A DNA stretch of 64,000 bases from Lophius americanus (lineage: Eukaryota; Chordata; Actinopteri; Lophiiformes; Lophiidae). The position numbers were made by a program, and so were the translations under genes. How positions within the stretch are numbered: the stretch's first letter is position 1; every line of letters begins with the position of its first letter. The DNA lies in NCBI GenBank assembly GCA_037951165.1, contig JBBDHG010000451.1, positions 763,001 to 827,000 on the forward strand, given 5' to 3'. The notes beneath the pieces were generated by a model. It did not search any database. It saw only the letters and a list, made by a program, of their open reading frames with translations, and was not told where the DNA came from. Shown in pieces: positions 1 to 12,600 of this stretch.

Positions 1-519
1 GGCATCATGAAAAAAAACTAGATGGATGGAGAGAATCATATCACCAAAACAGCAGCTGATGATGATGGGCTAACGATGAAGGTTCGACAGAAACTGGTTG
101 ACGAGGCGACCTGAATGAACTCTGGATTAATCCAAACGAGGAGCTACTGTATTTACGTTCCTCCTGCTGACCCCGCCTCTAGGTCACCAAAAGAAGGGAA
201 CTCGACCACAGATCCTGGTGCATTCTGGGATGCAATCAGAGACAGATGAAGAAAAGCCCGTGAAGTTCACCCGCCGGCGCCGCCGGCTGTGAGTCCTGGC
301 AGCAGGAGAGTCGGCGTGATGAAGATGAAGTAGATTTAGAGGATCGGCGGTGAAATGCGGGGAGATTACACAGAGAACAATGTCATCACGCCGGAGGCGT
401 CGGCGAGCTGCAACTAAAAATAGCTGATGGTTTGGTTTCAGTCAAAGATAAACTCAACGTTCACAGATCTTAGAGGATGAAGAGCAGAAACATGAAGAAG
501 TAGAGACCCGTTTGATGAA
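1..519. other. Upstream spacer, nothing recognised
   Basis: Non-repetitive sequence upstream of the first low-complexity tract. No exon-like open frame flanked by splice sites and no known family was recognised on either strand. Confidence 0.4.
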
Positions 520-742
520 TCCATCACCTCCATCACCTCATCGCCTCATCACATTCATCACCTCCATCACCTTCATCACCTTCATCTCCTATATTACCTC
601 ATCGCCTCATCACATTCATCACCTCCATCAACTTTATCACCTTCATCTCCTATATCGCCACATCACATTCATCACCTTCACCAACTTCATCACCTCCATC
701 CCCTTCATCACCTCCAAATCACTTCATCACATTCTCCTATAT
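520..742. repeat. Low-complexity tandem repeat (TCATCACCT-type)
   Basis: Irregular reiteration of ATCACCTCC, TTCATCACC and CTCATCGCC blocks. The open frame across it (512-826, +) is only a His/Ile/Thr-rich repeat translation and is not treated as a gene. Confidence 0.85.
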
Positions 743-765
743 CACGAGATCAAAAAAGAGATCAA

Positions 766-930
766 ACACAACAAGTCACATGTCAAAGAGATCAAAGACA
801 ACAAGTCACATGTCAAGGAGATGTAAAAAAATATCAAACTATCAAGTTACATGTCACAAACACATCTAAGTCATCAAGTAACATTTAAAAAACATAAAAG
901 CCAACAAGTTAGATGTCAGAAAGTTACATT
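766..930. repeat. Degenerate short repeat (ACAAGTCACATGTCA-like)
   Basis: About six diverged copies of a core resembling ACAAGTCACATGTCA are spaced 20-40 bp apart. They decay towards the right end. Confidence 0.6.
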
Positions 931-1673
931 TAACTTATATTCCTATTTCTACTTTATCGTTACATCAGAGAAGGAACTACAAACCCTCTAATGCTGCTAA
1001 ACTAGCTTCTACTGCGACTAAATGGATTAAGGAATAAATAGGAAATGTTCTGGTTCTGCTATGTTCCTGAGTCGGCCTGTGTTTTAGAGCTCTGGACTTA
1101 TTATTGGATGTCAGACGTCCAGACTAACTCCGCCCCTCGTTCTCAAAGTGGATCACAAAATATGCTAATGTAATCACAGCGAGTGGCGTCACCTCGGAGG
1201 GTCTGAGACGAAGGCTTCCCTGAAAACGGGATTATTGACGTTAATTTCCCCGTCCACAGACTCGCGGGAAAACTCGCGTTGCCACGGATACCTCACAGAC
1301 GACCCAGGTATTCGGCGCCGGAACAGTCCGGACCCTGAGGATGAACTTCCTGCAAGGACAGACGACACCTGCTTTATCTTATCTCCCAGGGTGTCAGTCT
1401 CCATGTTTTCCAGCTCCTCCAGGAGGTGAGAGAGGAGCGTTCCGACGAGCAAACAAGAAAATCCTGCAGGTTTACATTCTGCAGCAACAACACAAATCTG
1501 CTCGGGTTGGGTTTATGCAAATCCTGGCTTAAGTAATCCTGCAAAAGTCTGTCCTGCTGCTGTCACTCATACAAGTATTACATCCCTCAATTTAACTTTT
1601 TATTTTTTATGCTGCTTTACGTCACTACATTCTGAAAATACTTCAATTGTACCCAGCTTTACACAACCAAGGT
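931..1673. other. Upstream spacer, nothing recognised
   Basis: Short open frames at 1189-1452 (-), 1235-1429 (+) and 1341-1532 (+) overlap each other, have no recognisable domains and no supporting splice structure. They are regarded as chance frames. Confidence 0.4.
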
Positions 1674-2144
1674 ACACCATCAGCCATAACATTACAACCA
1701 GTGACAGGTGAAGTCAGAATACGTCTCAGGTCTGTGGATGGACAGCTGGGATGCATTATATCAGGATGCATTATGGGAAATGACAAGCAAGGAGGAGTCA
1801 GTGTGGTGTTTCGGACTATGTTCTGTGGGGACAAATTGGGTCCTACTATTCATGTGGAGTTATTTTGACCTACCTAAACATTCTTGCAGACCAATTCCCC
1901 CGACGTTCATGGAAAAGGTATTCCCTAATGGCGGCGGCCTTTACCAGCCAGAAAATGCTCCCTGACTCACTGCTGGAATGATTCAGGAATGGTTTGAGGA
2001 ACAAAACAACCAGTTCAAGGTGTTGTCTGTCCTCCACCTCCAAAGTTCTTTTGGTGTCCATGCCAAAACATGTTGCAGCAGTTTTTGTGGCAATAGCAGA
2101 ACCTACACATAGAGGGGTGGTTATATTGTAATGGCTGATGGTGT
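1674..2144 (+). mobile_element. Non-autonomous Tc1/mariner-like element with transposase remnant
   Basis: The left end (ACACCATCAGCCATAACATT) and the right end (reverse complement ACACCATCAGCCATTACAAT) form inverted termini of about 27 bp with a few mismatches. This end matches a Tc1-like family that is very common in teleosts. Between the ends, about 1840-2110 still reads like the C-terminal part of that family's transposase, broken by stops and frameshifts; the stretch ending VSMPKHVAAVFVAIAE is recognisable. The N-terminal half of the transposase is mostly deleted. The element is about 0.47 kb and cannot be functional. Family assignment is from memory of the fish repeat, not a search. Confidence 0.75.
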
Positions 2145-2261
2145 TTATAGGCAGAGTTCCAGCTTCCTTACTAAGAACGTTTTCTGTTTATTCCTCTTAA
2201 ATTGTTGTATGTTGAAAAGCTTTAAAAAAAACAAAAAAAGCAGAATTCTGGGTGTGATAAG

Positions 2262-2292
2262 GAATCCCTTTAAAGGAGCAGTGCACTCAAAA
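2262..2292 (+). repeat. Solo end of AAAGGAGCAGT-type dispersed repeat
   Basis: The motif TTTAAAGGAGCAGTGCACTC resembles the terminus (ATTAAAGGAGCAGTTCACCC) seen at 31,901. Related copies occur at 7461, 7901 and 46,930. No matching opposite end was found nearby. Confidence 0.5.
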
Positions 2293-2679
2293 TGTTAAAA
2301 TTCAGATATTATTTACTCGCCACTGGACAGATTTCCGTGAATCTTGATTTAACTATAACATATTTGATCGGATCTGGAATAAAGGGGGACCGATCCAATA
2401 ACTTGCTTCCACTTTATTCACTCTAATAAGCGCTTTGTCTTGTTTACCTTCCTTGTTCCTGTGAATTCTTCACTGTCGCCCTGAACATCCCCCCCTCCTG
2501 AAGACCCACAAGCTCCAACTTGTACTGAACCTCTGGATTGGACAGCAGTCAGAGAAACGCATACCTCCCCCGAGCAAGAGTAGGAATCCTTCTATGGCCA
2601 AACTGAGACCCCCAACTACTCTGGGTCATGTTATCAGTGGTTCCGGGCAATGACATCATCATAGCAGGAAATGTAACAA

Positions 2680-3330
2680 CAATAATAGGTTCATTGATGT
2701 CTATTTGATTTTAATGCTGGTCATTGTTTATATTCGCTTCTTTTTTTTCCTTGTTTTTATACATTATTCAATCGTTTATTAAATAAATGGCATTTTCTAA
2801 GTGTTATTCATTATTTATTGTCGTGAACAACAACAAATAATGCACTTTAATTAGTTTAATTGATCTTTCACTTTGGCGTGATATAATTAATAATATAATT
2901 ATAATAATTTTTCTATTTATTATTATTGTTTATTAACTCGTGCTAGTTTTAATCTATTATTATTTTTTACTAATTAAGTAGATTTTTGTATTATTATTAT
3001 TGGTATGATTTATATTGATTTTTATAGATTTTTCACTTTTATGTCATTATTAATATATCATTTTTTCTTTCTATCAGTTATTTGTTAATTTATTCTTGTA
3101 TGAAGCATAAATTAACAAATGACGTTTTATCTATTTTATTAATTATTATTTTCCTTCATTTATTTTCTTTTTTTTGCCATTTATGTATTTGTTTCATTAT
3201 TTTCTATTATCGTTTATTTTAAATAATTTCATTATTCATTCCGTTATTAATTATTGATTTGAAATATTTGTAATCTTATACATTTAATCTATTGAACTGA
3301 TATTGTTGTCATGTATTTATTTATATGTTA
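2680..3330. other. AT-rich spacer
   Basis: About 650 bp dominated by TTATTATT, AATAAT and TTTATT runs, ending just before the GC-richer TRIM9 promoter area. No gene features were seen. Confidence 0.7.
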
Positions 3331-3359
3331 TTTATATGTTTAATCCCCTCAGGCTCATT

Positions 3360-3666
3360 AACATATTCCCTCAGGATGTTATTAGATTAAATCTCTTTCT
3401 CACACCTGATTGGTCCGTTGGTTGTCTGTGTCCTCCGACTGACCAATAAGAAGCCGGTGTGAACTGCTGCTGCTCTCCTATTGGTTCTCCTCCCTCTCTT
3501 GAGCTGAATCTGTTCCTGTGGATTCGGTCTCCGTCAGTGATCCCGGTAGGACCGAGCGGAGCTCCATCTAAGCTCCAGCTGCAGCCTGTTTGGACTCGAG
3601 CGGACCCCGATCGGACCGAGATCCAGCTCGCGCTCCTTCTCGGGCCCTCACACCTCGCGGTCAGAC
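3360..3666 (+). promoter_or_regulatory. Putative TRIM9 promoter and 5' UTR
   Basis: Composition changes sharply from AT-rich to GC- and CpG-rich over this interval, and CpG richness continues through coding exon 1, as in a CpG-island promoter. Three CCAAT-box-like sequences are visible: ATTGG near 3410, CCAATAAG near 3443 and CTATTGG near 3479. No convincing TATA box was seen. The ATG at 3667 follows a GC-rich leader. The transcription start itself cannot be read from the sequence. Confidence 0.5.
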
Positions 3667-6600
3667 ATGGACGAGATGGAGGAAGAGTTAAAATGCCCGG
3701 TCTGCGGCTCCTTTTACCGGGAGCCCATCATCCTGCCGTGCACCCACAACATTTGCCAGGCGTGTGCTCGGAACATCCTCGTGCAGACCCCGGACGCAGA
3801 ATCCCCCCAGAGCAGCCGGGCCTCCGGGTCCGGGGTCTCCGACTATGACTACCTGGATCTGGATAAGATGAGTCTATACAGCGAGGCGGACAGCGGGTAC
3901 GGTTCCTACGGGGGCTTCGTCAGCACTCCGACCACCCCGTGCCAAAAATCCCCCAACGGGGTCCGAGTGTTCCCCCCCACGTTCCCCCAGCCCCCCCCGC
4001 AGCAGCACCTGCTCCTGCAGCCCGGCTCCTTACCCCCGATCCCCCGCAACTCCTGCATCACCTGCCCGCAGTGCCACCGCAGCCTCATCCTGGACGAGCG
4101 GGGACTGCGCGGATTCCCCAAGAACCGCGTTCTGGAGGGGGTCGTGGACCGGTACCAGCAGAGCAAAGCGGCCGCTCTCAAGTGTCAGCTGTGCGAGAAG
4201 AGTCCCAAAGAGGCCACGGTGATGTGCGAGCAGTGCGACGTCTTCTACTGCGACCCCTGCCGCGTGCGCTGCCATCCCCCCCGCGGGCCGCTCGCCAAGC
4301 ATCGTCTCGTGCCCCCGGCGCAGGGGCGCATCAGCCGCCGCGCGAGCCCCCGCAAGATCTCCACCTGCACGGAGCACGAGCTGGAGAACCTGAGCATGTA
4401 CTGCGTGCAGTGCAAGACCCCCGTGTGCTACCAGTGCCTGGAGGAGGGGAAACACGGCACGCACGAGGTCAAAGCCCTCGGCGCGATGTGGAAACTGCAC
4501 AAGGTACGTGCGTAAAAACCCGAACCCGTCCGAACCCGCGCGCGTCTCCTCTCGTTCATCCTCCTCAGAGCAGAGCAACAAGTCCTGCAGGGATTCTCAG
4601 AGAGAACGAGGGTTTTTGTGTCACATCTAATAAAAAGGCTTTGCACGGGTGACATCTTCTGCGCCGAGCTGGAAGAACCGCCTTCAGAACCTGTTTGGGC
4701 CCGAGCCTTGGACCTACTGTGGTTCAAGGAGGGTTTTATTCTATTATTTGTCCAAATGAACTGCCTTCTTAGGAGGCTTTATAAGCTGGCTTAGAGCTTC
4801 TGTGAATGTTGTGAGAGGGTGAATGCTGGGGCTGGTGCCAGAAAGGTTCTATAGAATTATAACCCATTAACCGTTTTCATTTCACAAGCAAAGACTAGGT
4901 TCTTCTCGTGTCTAAAATGACAACCCTGATTATTTTTGATCATTAAACAGACTCGGTAGCTTTGTTGTTCTGCTGAACCAAAGGTCAGAGGTCATAGCAG
5001 AATGCATGACAGCTGTGAGGGTCTTCTGTGTTCCTGTACAGAAGACCCTAAACCTCACGTCCAGCGTGTTGAAGGTTTTCCTGAAGCCTCCATCCCTCAG
5101 GGATCTGAGGCCAAATGGAGTCTGATGTCACCGATGACGTCAGCGTGTCTTTGCGAGCTGGACCGATGCATCAGGACGGGAGATCCGTTCTGGAATTCTG
5201 ATCCGGAGCGGGACCGTTTCATGAACAGAGAGGCGTCGCTCAAACTGACGTCGCAGGGATTCGAGCCTGATTTCCTCTCCCTGAAGGAGACTCCGTCACT
5301 CTAGATCCACCCGCGGAGATCATTTCCCCAGCAGCAGTGGCGGATCTAGGATTTCCCTTAATCAGGGGCCACATTTTTGCGCGGAGGGGGCCGAGCTTAT
5401 GTCCGACACCCAGGTATGTTTCCTCGTTCCTTCAGCGAGATGCAAAGAGCCGGATCCTGATTATTCATCACAATCATTCGTTGTTTTGTTGAACCGTCAG
5501 GGTCCGTTGTTCCGCTCGACCCGGGGTCAGAGGTCGTAGAATAGAAGTACCCAGCAGCAGTAAGGTGGTCGTTATAGGTGCGTGGTCTTGATTACCTACG
5601 GGGTCGTCATGGGAGTCGTTATCGTAGCGTTATTCTTAGCATGAGTGATTGTAAAACCGTGTGGTGGGGCGGGGGTGCCCTCATTGCATTTTTACGGGGG
5701 ATTGTATTTGATGATGATGATGATGATGATGATGAACCACCTCAACTGGCTAATTTAGACGTGAAGGAGCAGCGAGTCACCCAGAGGTGGTTCCAGGGGT
5801 GGGGGTGACACCCCCCCCCTTTACAGGTCATGATTTGCAGCCTACTTCTCCAATTTAGCAGACCCCCAGTCCAATCACCGCCTCTAGATTGGGTGGAGAT
5901 ACTGCGACACCTCCGACGCATGAAGCAATCGCCAGGCTGATGGAAAAGTCAGTGGGGGTCGATCACTTCTCTGGCATCCAATCGCCGTCCCTCGAGAAGG
6001 TGCCAACCCCCCCCTCCGAAAATAGGAGCATTCTTTTGGAAAAGGCGGTGCCAGTTCTCTTTCTGGCGTCCGGTCCAACGTTCTGGTGCCGGAGCTGCTG
6101 TCCACAGTGACGGTAACAGATGGCTGAGCGCTCGGGGTCTGGCAGCGTTTCTGGGCCGCCATCTTTTTTTCCCGGAGCTCCGGGGTCTTTTCCAGACCCT
6201 GCAGATACGTTGAACATTTGCATCGTGTGTTGATGCATAATGGATGGACTGCAGAAACGGGAAAAACACAAAGTCACAGCTTCCTCTGAGAGGTCCACAC
6301 ACCTGTCACTCAAGTCACCTGAAAATATCAGACCTGGTTGTGTTTGACGTAGGACCACTCCCCCTTTTTGTCGTTGTGAAGTCAGTTTCTTACACCGATC
6401 AGCCATAACATTAAAACCCCCTGCACTGGTTCTGGGGTTTACTGAGTGTCTCTGTGTGTTTGGACACATTATACACACAGAATAATATAAATCATCACAA
6501 CGACTGAAGGAAAGGCAGAAAAAAAGACACAGGAACCAAAAAAAGAAAGAATTCCACCCCCAAATCACTGGGATGGTGATTCTCACAGGATAAAAATGAT

Positions 6601-9600
6601 CACATGACTTCTGTGTTTGGATCAGAAGTCATGAGTGAATACTAGCGGGTGATGTAAGGCGCTCTGAGTGAACGCTAGCGGGTGATGTAAGGCGCTCTGA
6701 GTGAATGCTAGCGGGTGATGTAAGGCGCTCTGAGTGAATGCTAGCGGGTGATGTAAGGCGTTGTGAGTGAATGCTAGCTGGTGATGTAAGGCGTTGTGAG
6801 TGAATGCTAGCTGGTGATGTAAGGCGCTGTGAGTGAATGCTAGCGGGTGATGTAAGGCGTTGTGAGTGAATGCTAGCTGGTGATGTAAGGCGTTGTGAGT
6901 GAATACTAGCGGGTGATGTAAGGCGCTCTGAGTGAATACTAGCGGGTGATGTAAGGCGCTCTGAGTGAATGCTAGCGGGTGATGTAAGGCGCTCTGAGTG
7001 AATACTACCGGGTGATGTAAGGCGCTGTGAGTGAATGCTAGCGGGTGATGTAAGGCGTTGTGAGTGAATGCTAGCTGGTGATGTAAGGCGTTGTGAGTGA
7101 ATACTAGCGGGTGATGTAAGGCGCTCTGAGTGAATACTACCGGGTGATGTAAGGCGCTGTGAGTGAATACTAGCGGGTGATGTAAGGTGCTCTGAGTGAA
7201 TGCTAGCGGGTGATGTAAGGCGCTCTGAGTGAATGCTAGCGGGTGATGTAAGGCGCTCTGAGTGAATGCTAGCTGGTGATGTAAGGCGCTCTGAGTGAAT
7301 GCTAGCTGGTGATGTAAGGCGCTCTGCAATCACTCTCAGCATCACTGCAATGTAGTTACTGGATGTCTCAGAAACTTCAATCTCGTTTCTAAGCAACAGG
7401 TCTACATCAGTATTCAGTATTTACTCTTTCAAGGTGAAAAAAAAACAAAAAAAACATCCAGTGTAAAGGAACAGTTCGCACAACCTGTCCTTCCCTCTAC
7501 TAGACGAGTCTGCAGGAGGCTCTGCAGCCCAAAGTGGTTTTTAAAATCTCATATTCCTGTTCAGTTCTTATGTTTCTGTGTCTTGTTGTTGTAAATTATG
7601 GGATGGGGCCGTGGGGGGGTTGGGAGGGATCAGTTTTTTTTTGGTTGAACTCTTCCTTTGAAGCATCTCTTCGCCTCCTGAGGGTAAAAGTTCCACGCTG
7701 TGAAAACTCTCCGTAGAAATTCCGGTAGAATTCAAAACAACATAAAAGTTCGAATATATGGTGAATTATCTTAAAACATAAAAAATAAAAAATAAATTAG
7801 TAAACCTTTGATTAAATGAATGTAAAATACATTAATTATTGTATTTAAGAATTGTCGCTATGCAAATGGACCTTTAGCAGATTTGACCTGAGTTTGTATT
7901 TTTGGGTGAACTGCTCCTTTAATTCTTCATTTCGTTAATGTTCTTTTTAAAATCCGCTCCACCTTCCTGCGTCTGTCCCTGAGAAACATTTCTCTCTTCA
8001 TAGAGAAAGAACTGAATCGCGGGCCGCCATGGCAACCGACTCCCCCTCCCTGTTGCGGCGAGCGGCAGAGGTCTCTAAGATACTGGACCCCACCAGAATC
8101 AATCCCAGATGCTTTGCAGTCAGTCCACTCCTGCTCCTCCTCCTCCTCCTCCTGTCTTCTTCTCGTCCCTGCTGGTCTTACAGGCCATGAAATTCTCCGC
8201 GTTTTATCTCCAGCCCCCTCTTTGACGACTCGACCGAGTCTAAACGGCGTTGATAATCAATTCCATGCCTCCAAAGTCAAAGCTGGAATCTACGAGCGGC
8301 ACAAAACGACACGTCCGTCTCCGGTCCGCCGCTGCAGACGGCGTCCGTCTTAATCTCTGCTAATCACATTAAAACAGAGTAAAAGGCACCTGGGGTGAAG
8401 CATGAGGTCATCCGTCCCTCGCCGATGTCATCAAAGGTCACCCTTCCTGCAATCTGGGTGGAGCTCCGGCGCCTGGTTGGGTGACCACAGGTGATTCATC
8501 TGGTTGAACGTGAAATGCGAGACGGATCATGGGCGTGCGGGTAAAACACGGAGCAGATCGTGGCAGGAAACCGGAGGAGCTGCTTCCTGTGATGGACCTC
8601 CAGCTGCAGCGGGCGTTTGAACCCGAAACCTGCCGACGTGAACACGGCGCTAACGGCGTGGGATGTTTGGCGAGCTCTCAATCCCAGATGTCCCCGAAGA
8701 GCCGGCTAATGAGGACGGGCCGAGAAGGTGCTGCCGGACATCAAGAGTCTGGTGTGGATTGAGGCCGGCGCCGTCAGCAGTGATGGATTCCCACCTGTGG
8801 TTCTGCAGGAGCGACGGAGAAGTCGCTGATAGTAATGAGGCCCGTCCTGATCGACAGTCAGGACCTCCAGAGAGGGACCAGCGTGAAACTGGTCCAGACT
8901 GAGAACCTCACACCAGCTTTCATTGTGCCACGTTATTATGTCCCCAAAAGTCGGGAAAATAAAGGATTCACCGCCGCCGCCTCAAAGACCCTTCCACAAA
9001 CGCCTGAAATTAACAACATTCACTCATTCATTCATTCATCCATCCAGCAATCCATCCATTCATTCATCCATCCATGCATCCAACCATTTATCTATTCATC
9101 CATCCATCCATTCATCCATCTATTCATCCATTCATCCATCCACCCATGGTTAAGGGCTCCTCTTTGGTGGTCTCTATGACATGTGGTGTCCCCCAGAGCT
9201 CCATCCTCGGCCCCTTACTCTTCAGAATTGACACTGGGTCACATTTCATTTGAGCAGGACGGTGAAGGGTCAACATCACGGACCCTTCTGACTCGGGGAC
9301 GAGGAAATGACGGAGGTGGGACTGAGGTCTGCAGAGATCCCCATCTCTCATATTTTTTTGGGGGGGCGTTAATCGTCCCAGAAATGTCCAGTTTGAAGCT
9401 GCCGGTGATTTTTCCTAAACCACATAAAGAGATTAGCTGTGCAAACGTAACTGGAGGAGATGGACCCAGAACAGGAAGCTGACGGAAACAGAATGACCCA
9501 GAATGCCTGAAGAGAGGAAACAGATGGAGCAGGAACAGAGAGGAGCGGAGAGGAAGAGCGAGGAAGAGAGAGGAAGAGCGGAGCCGAGTGTCTCATCTCA

Positions 9601-12600
9601 GGGGTAAATGAGCCAAAATACGTCGAAGAATGTTTCGTGTCTCGTTTGAATGTCGGGTCCGTCGGCACCGAGGGCATTTTTTGTTTTGACGTGTTTCTAT
9701 GTTATTTTTCTGTGTAAACACAGCGGCGCTGAATATTTCAACCTGATGTCGGCGAGGAACCGGCGAGGAACAAAACGCCTTGAAGCTTTTTCCTCTGTGT
9801 CCGACCGGGAAAAGTTTCTTTTTTTTTTAATGACTCCAAACCAAAGCAAGTTCCACGTTTGGAAAAGATAATTTATTCTGTTCTCTTTCAACTGGCTGCA
9901 TCATGAAAGTTGAACGAGGACGCCGCCGGCATAAGAATGTCAGACTCAAAAGAGATTTTCATCATCATCATCATCATCATAAAAGTCTGTTTTGGGACAA
10001 CCGGGACGTTGTCTCCATCTAATCCGTCCTCAGCCGACCCTGGCTGCAGAAACGACGTCTGTAACGATGAAACCTAATCCGAGGATTCATTCTCAAACAG
10101 ATAAAGGAGATGAATTATTTCACTTCTCTGTTTTTTCCCACCGTTTAGGGCCGTTAATTACCCAATATAATCCGAGGTGACCTTTACTGAACCTTCAGCT
10201 GATGAATTTGTTCCGATGTGGAATAATTCAACTGATATTCTTCCCACTGGATGTGTTTCGCTGACTGTCCCTGAACGCATCATGTTCAGTTACCTGAACT
10301 TCAAACGAAATGGTATGCTCTTTGTCTGAAGTAGTCTGAGGTATTCTGAAGTAGTCGTAGGTATTCTGAGGTAGTCTGAGGTTGTCTGTAGTTGTCTGAG
10401 GTCGTCTGAGGTCGTCTGAGGTCGTCTGTAGTTGTCTGAGGTAGTCTGAGGTCGTCTGTAGTTGTCTGAGGTAGTCAGAGGTATTCTGAGTTTGTCTGAG
10501 GTAGTCTGAGGTAGTCTGAAGTAGTCTGAGGTTGTCTGAGGTTGTCTGAGGTCGTCTGTAGTTGTCTGAGGTAGTCTGAGGTCGTCTGAAGTAGTCTGAG
10601 GTTGTCTGAGGTTGTCTGTAGTTGTCTGAGGTAGTCTGAGGTCGTCTGAGGTCGTCTGTAGTTGTCTGAGGTAGTCAGAGGTATTCTGAGTTTGTCTGAG
10701 GTAGTCTGAAGTAGTCTGAGGTTGTCTGAGGTAGTCTGAGGTTGTCTGTAGTTGTCTGAGGTAGTCTGAGGTATTCTGAGGTAGTCTGAGGTTGTCTGTA
10801 GTTGTCTGAGGTAGTCTGAGGTTGTCTGAGGTAGTATGAAGTAGTCAGAGGTATTCTGAGGTAGTCTGAAGTAGTCTGAGGTTGTCTGTAGTTGTCTGTA
10901 GTTGTCTGAGGATGTCTGATGTATTCTGAGGTAGTCTGAGGTAGTATGAAGTAGTCAGAGGTATTCTGAGGTAGTCTGAAGTAGTCTGAGGTTGTCTGTA
11001 GTTGTCTGTAGTTGTCTGAGGATGTCTGATGTATTCTGAGGTAGTCTGAGGTAGTATGAAGTAGTCAGAGGTATTCTGAGGTATTCTGAGGTAGTCTGAG
11101 GTTGTCTGAGGTATTCTGAGGTACTCTGAAGTAGTCTGAGGTTGTCTCCCGAACCAGTTTTCAAAAGTTTGTGGCGTGGATGAAAGGCCAAACTGCAACA
11201 AAAGTCGACTGTTTTTAAGTGTCAACGTTCCCAGACTTTTACTTTTTCATCTGCAGAAGACGCCTTCCTGACTACAACAGATCCTGACTGTCCCGCTTCC
11301 TGCTGCGCTGTCCCCCGCGTCCGTCAAAGGAGAACTTTCCGAAAGCTCTCCGCTCCGTTTGGAGTTCCGTCCCTTTTTTCTGTGTGGAGAGTTAACGACT
11401 CGCTCTACATTATTGATTCGGCAGATAAAATAAAAGCCGTGAATAATGCAGGAGAGGACGCGATCATGTGGGACCTCGTTAAACAGAGACCAGCATCAGG
11501 ATCTGGCCCAGTCTCAGCTCTTCTGCCGGATGGAAGAGCTTCATTTCCAACAAGAGGGAAAAAAAACTCCCACGACGGCAAAAAGCATCAAGTCGTCTGT
11601 TCGGTCTTTCAAACAGAATCCTCCGAAGGCGGAGCTTGTAAACAGCCTTTCATGTGGGAGTTTCTGCTTTCTGATACCAAAGGGGGGAAAAACATAATCA
11701 GTCATCAAGCTGCGCAGAATTACATTAATTCTGATTTCCTTTCATCAGAGGGATTTAGACAAAATGTCTCCTTCTGGTTGTTTTTTTCTTTGCCGCCAGA
11801 ATTGGACCCCGCCCTCTGTTTACGCCTGTTTACAATGTGGATTAAATGACTGTAAGGACAGAAAAACCTTCAGACCCAAGTTTCCAAGTGAATATTTCCA
11901 GACAGTTCATGTTAGCTTTTTTTTTTCCCAGCATCCCTGAACCAGCTTCTCCTTGATGCCGCTGGAGAGAATTGTTGAGCAAGAACAACAAAAATCTTTC
12001 CAGTCTCTAATCATTCCCATCGGTTCTTCGGGGCTAGTAGTTTGGAGGGGGGGCGGAGTCTTTCTTTGACTGTCTAGTGAATAAAAGAGGAAAAGGTTGT
12101 AAGTAAAGATGAATGAATGTTTTTTCTTCACAAACAAACCAATTTCCAACAAAGTAGCATATATTAGCATCACTCGGCTAACTAGGCTACTATCTATTAT
12201 CATCCAAAGAAAGGAAAGACCATCTATTAGCATGTTCAGAAAGCTAACTATCTTCCTAACTAGGTAGTTAGTCCACTAGTGAGAGGTGGAATATTAGCCA
12301 AAACTAACAAAGAATATTTATTAGCATACCCAACTAGCTAGTTTCCTAGCTAAAGCAATAGCAAATTGAACAAAGAGCAAACATTAGCATACCCAGCTAA
12401 CTTGCTTTAATACCTACAATGATAGCCAAAGAAATGTTAGCACGCCTCGCTAATCTACAGTAGTAGCCAACAAAGCCGAACAACCGGCATTAGCATAACT
12501 GACGAACTAGCCTAACTGATTATATATATATATTCCACTCTGGACAAGTCGCCAGTTCATCGTAGGGTCAACGCTCTGAGACCAACCACCGTCCACGCTC

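Noticed and set aside
3939..4652. Long alternative frames over TRIM9 exon 1 on both strands
   Set aside because: GC-rich sequence gives open shadow frames. Only the 3667 frame encodes the RING, B-boxes and the conserved splice junction.
6622..7396. Two overlapping long minus-strand frames (235 and 255 codons) with 11-residue repeats
   Set aside because: They are produced by a 33-bp minisatellite whose unit length is divisible by three and lacks stops in these frames. There are no flanking coding signals and they lie inside TRIM9 intron 1.
11382..11849. 155-codon plus-strand frame in TRIM9 intron 1
   Set aside because: No recognisable domain, overlaps other frames and has no splice relation to TRIM9 exons. 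It is probably chance.
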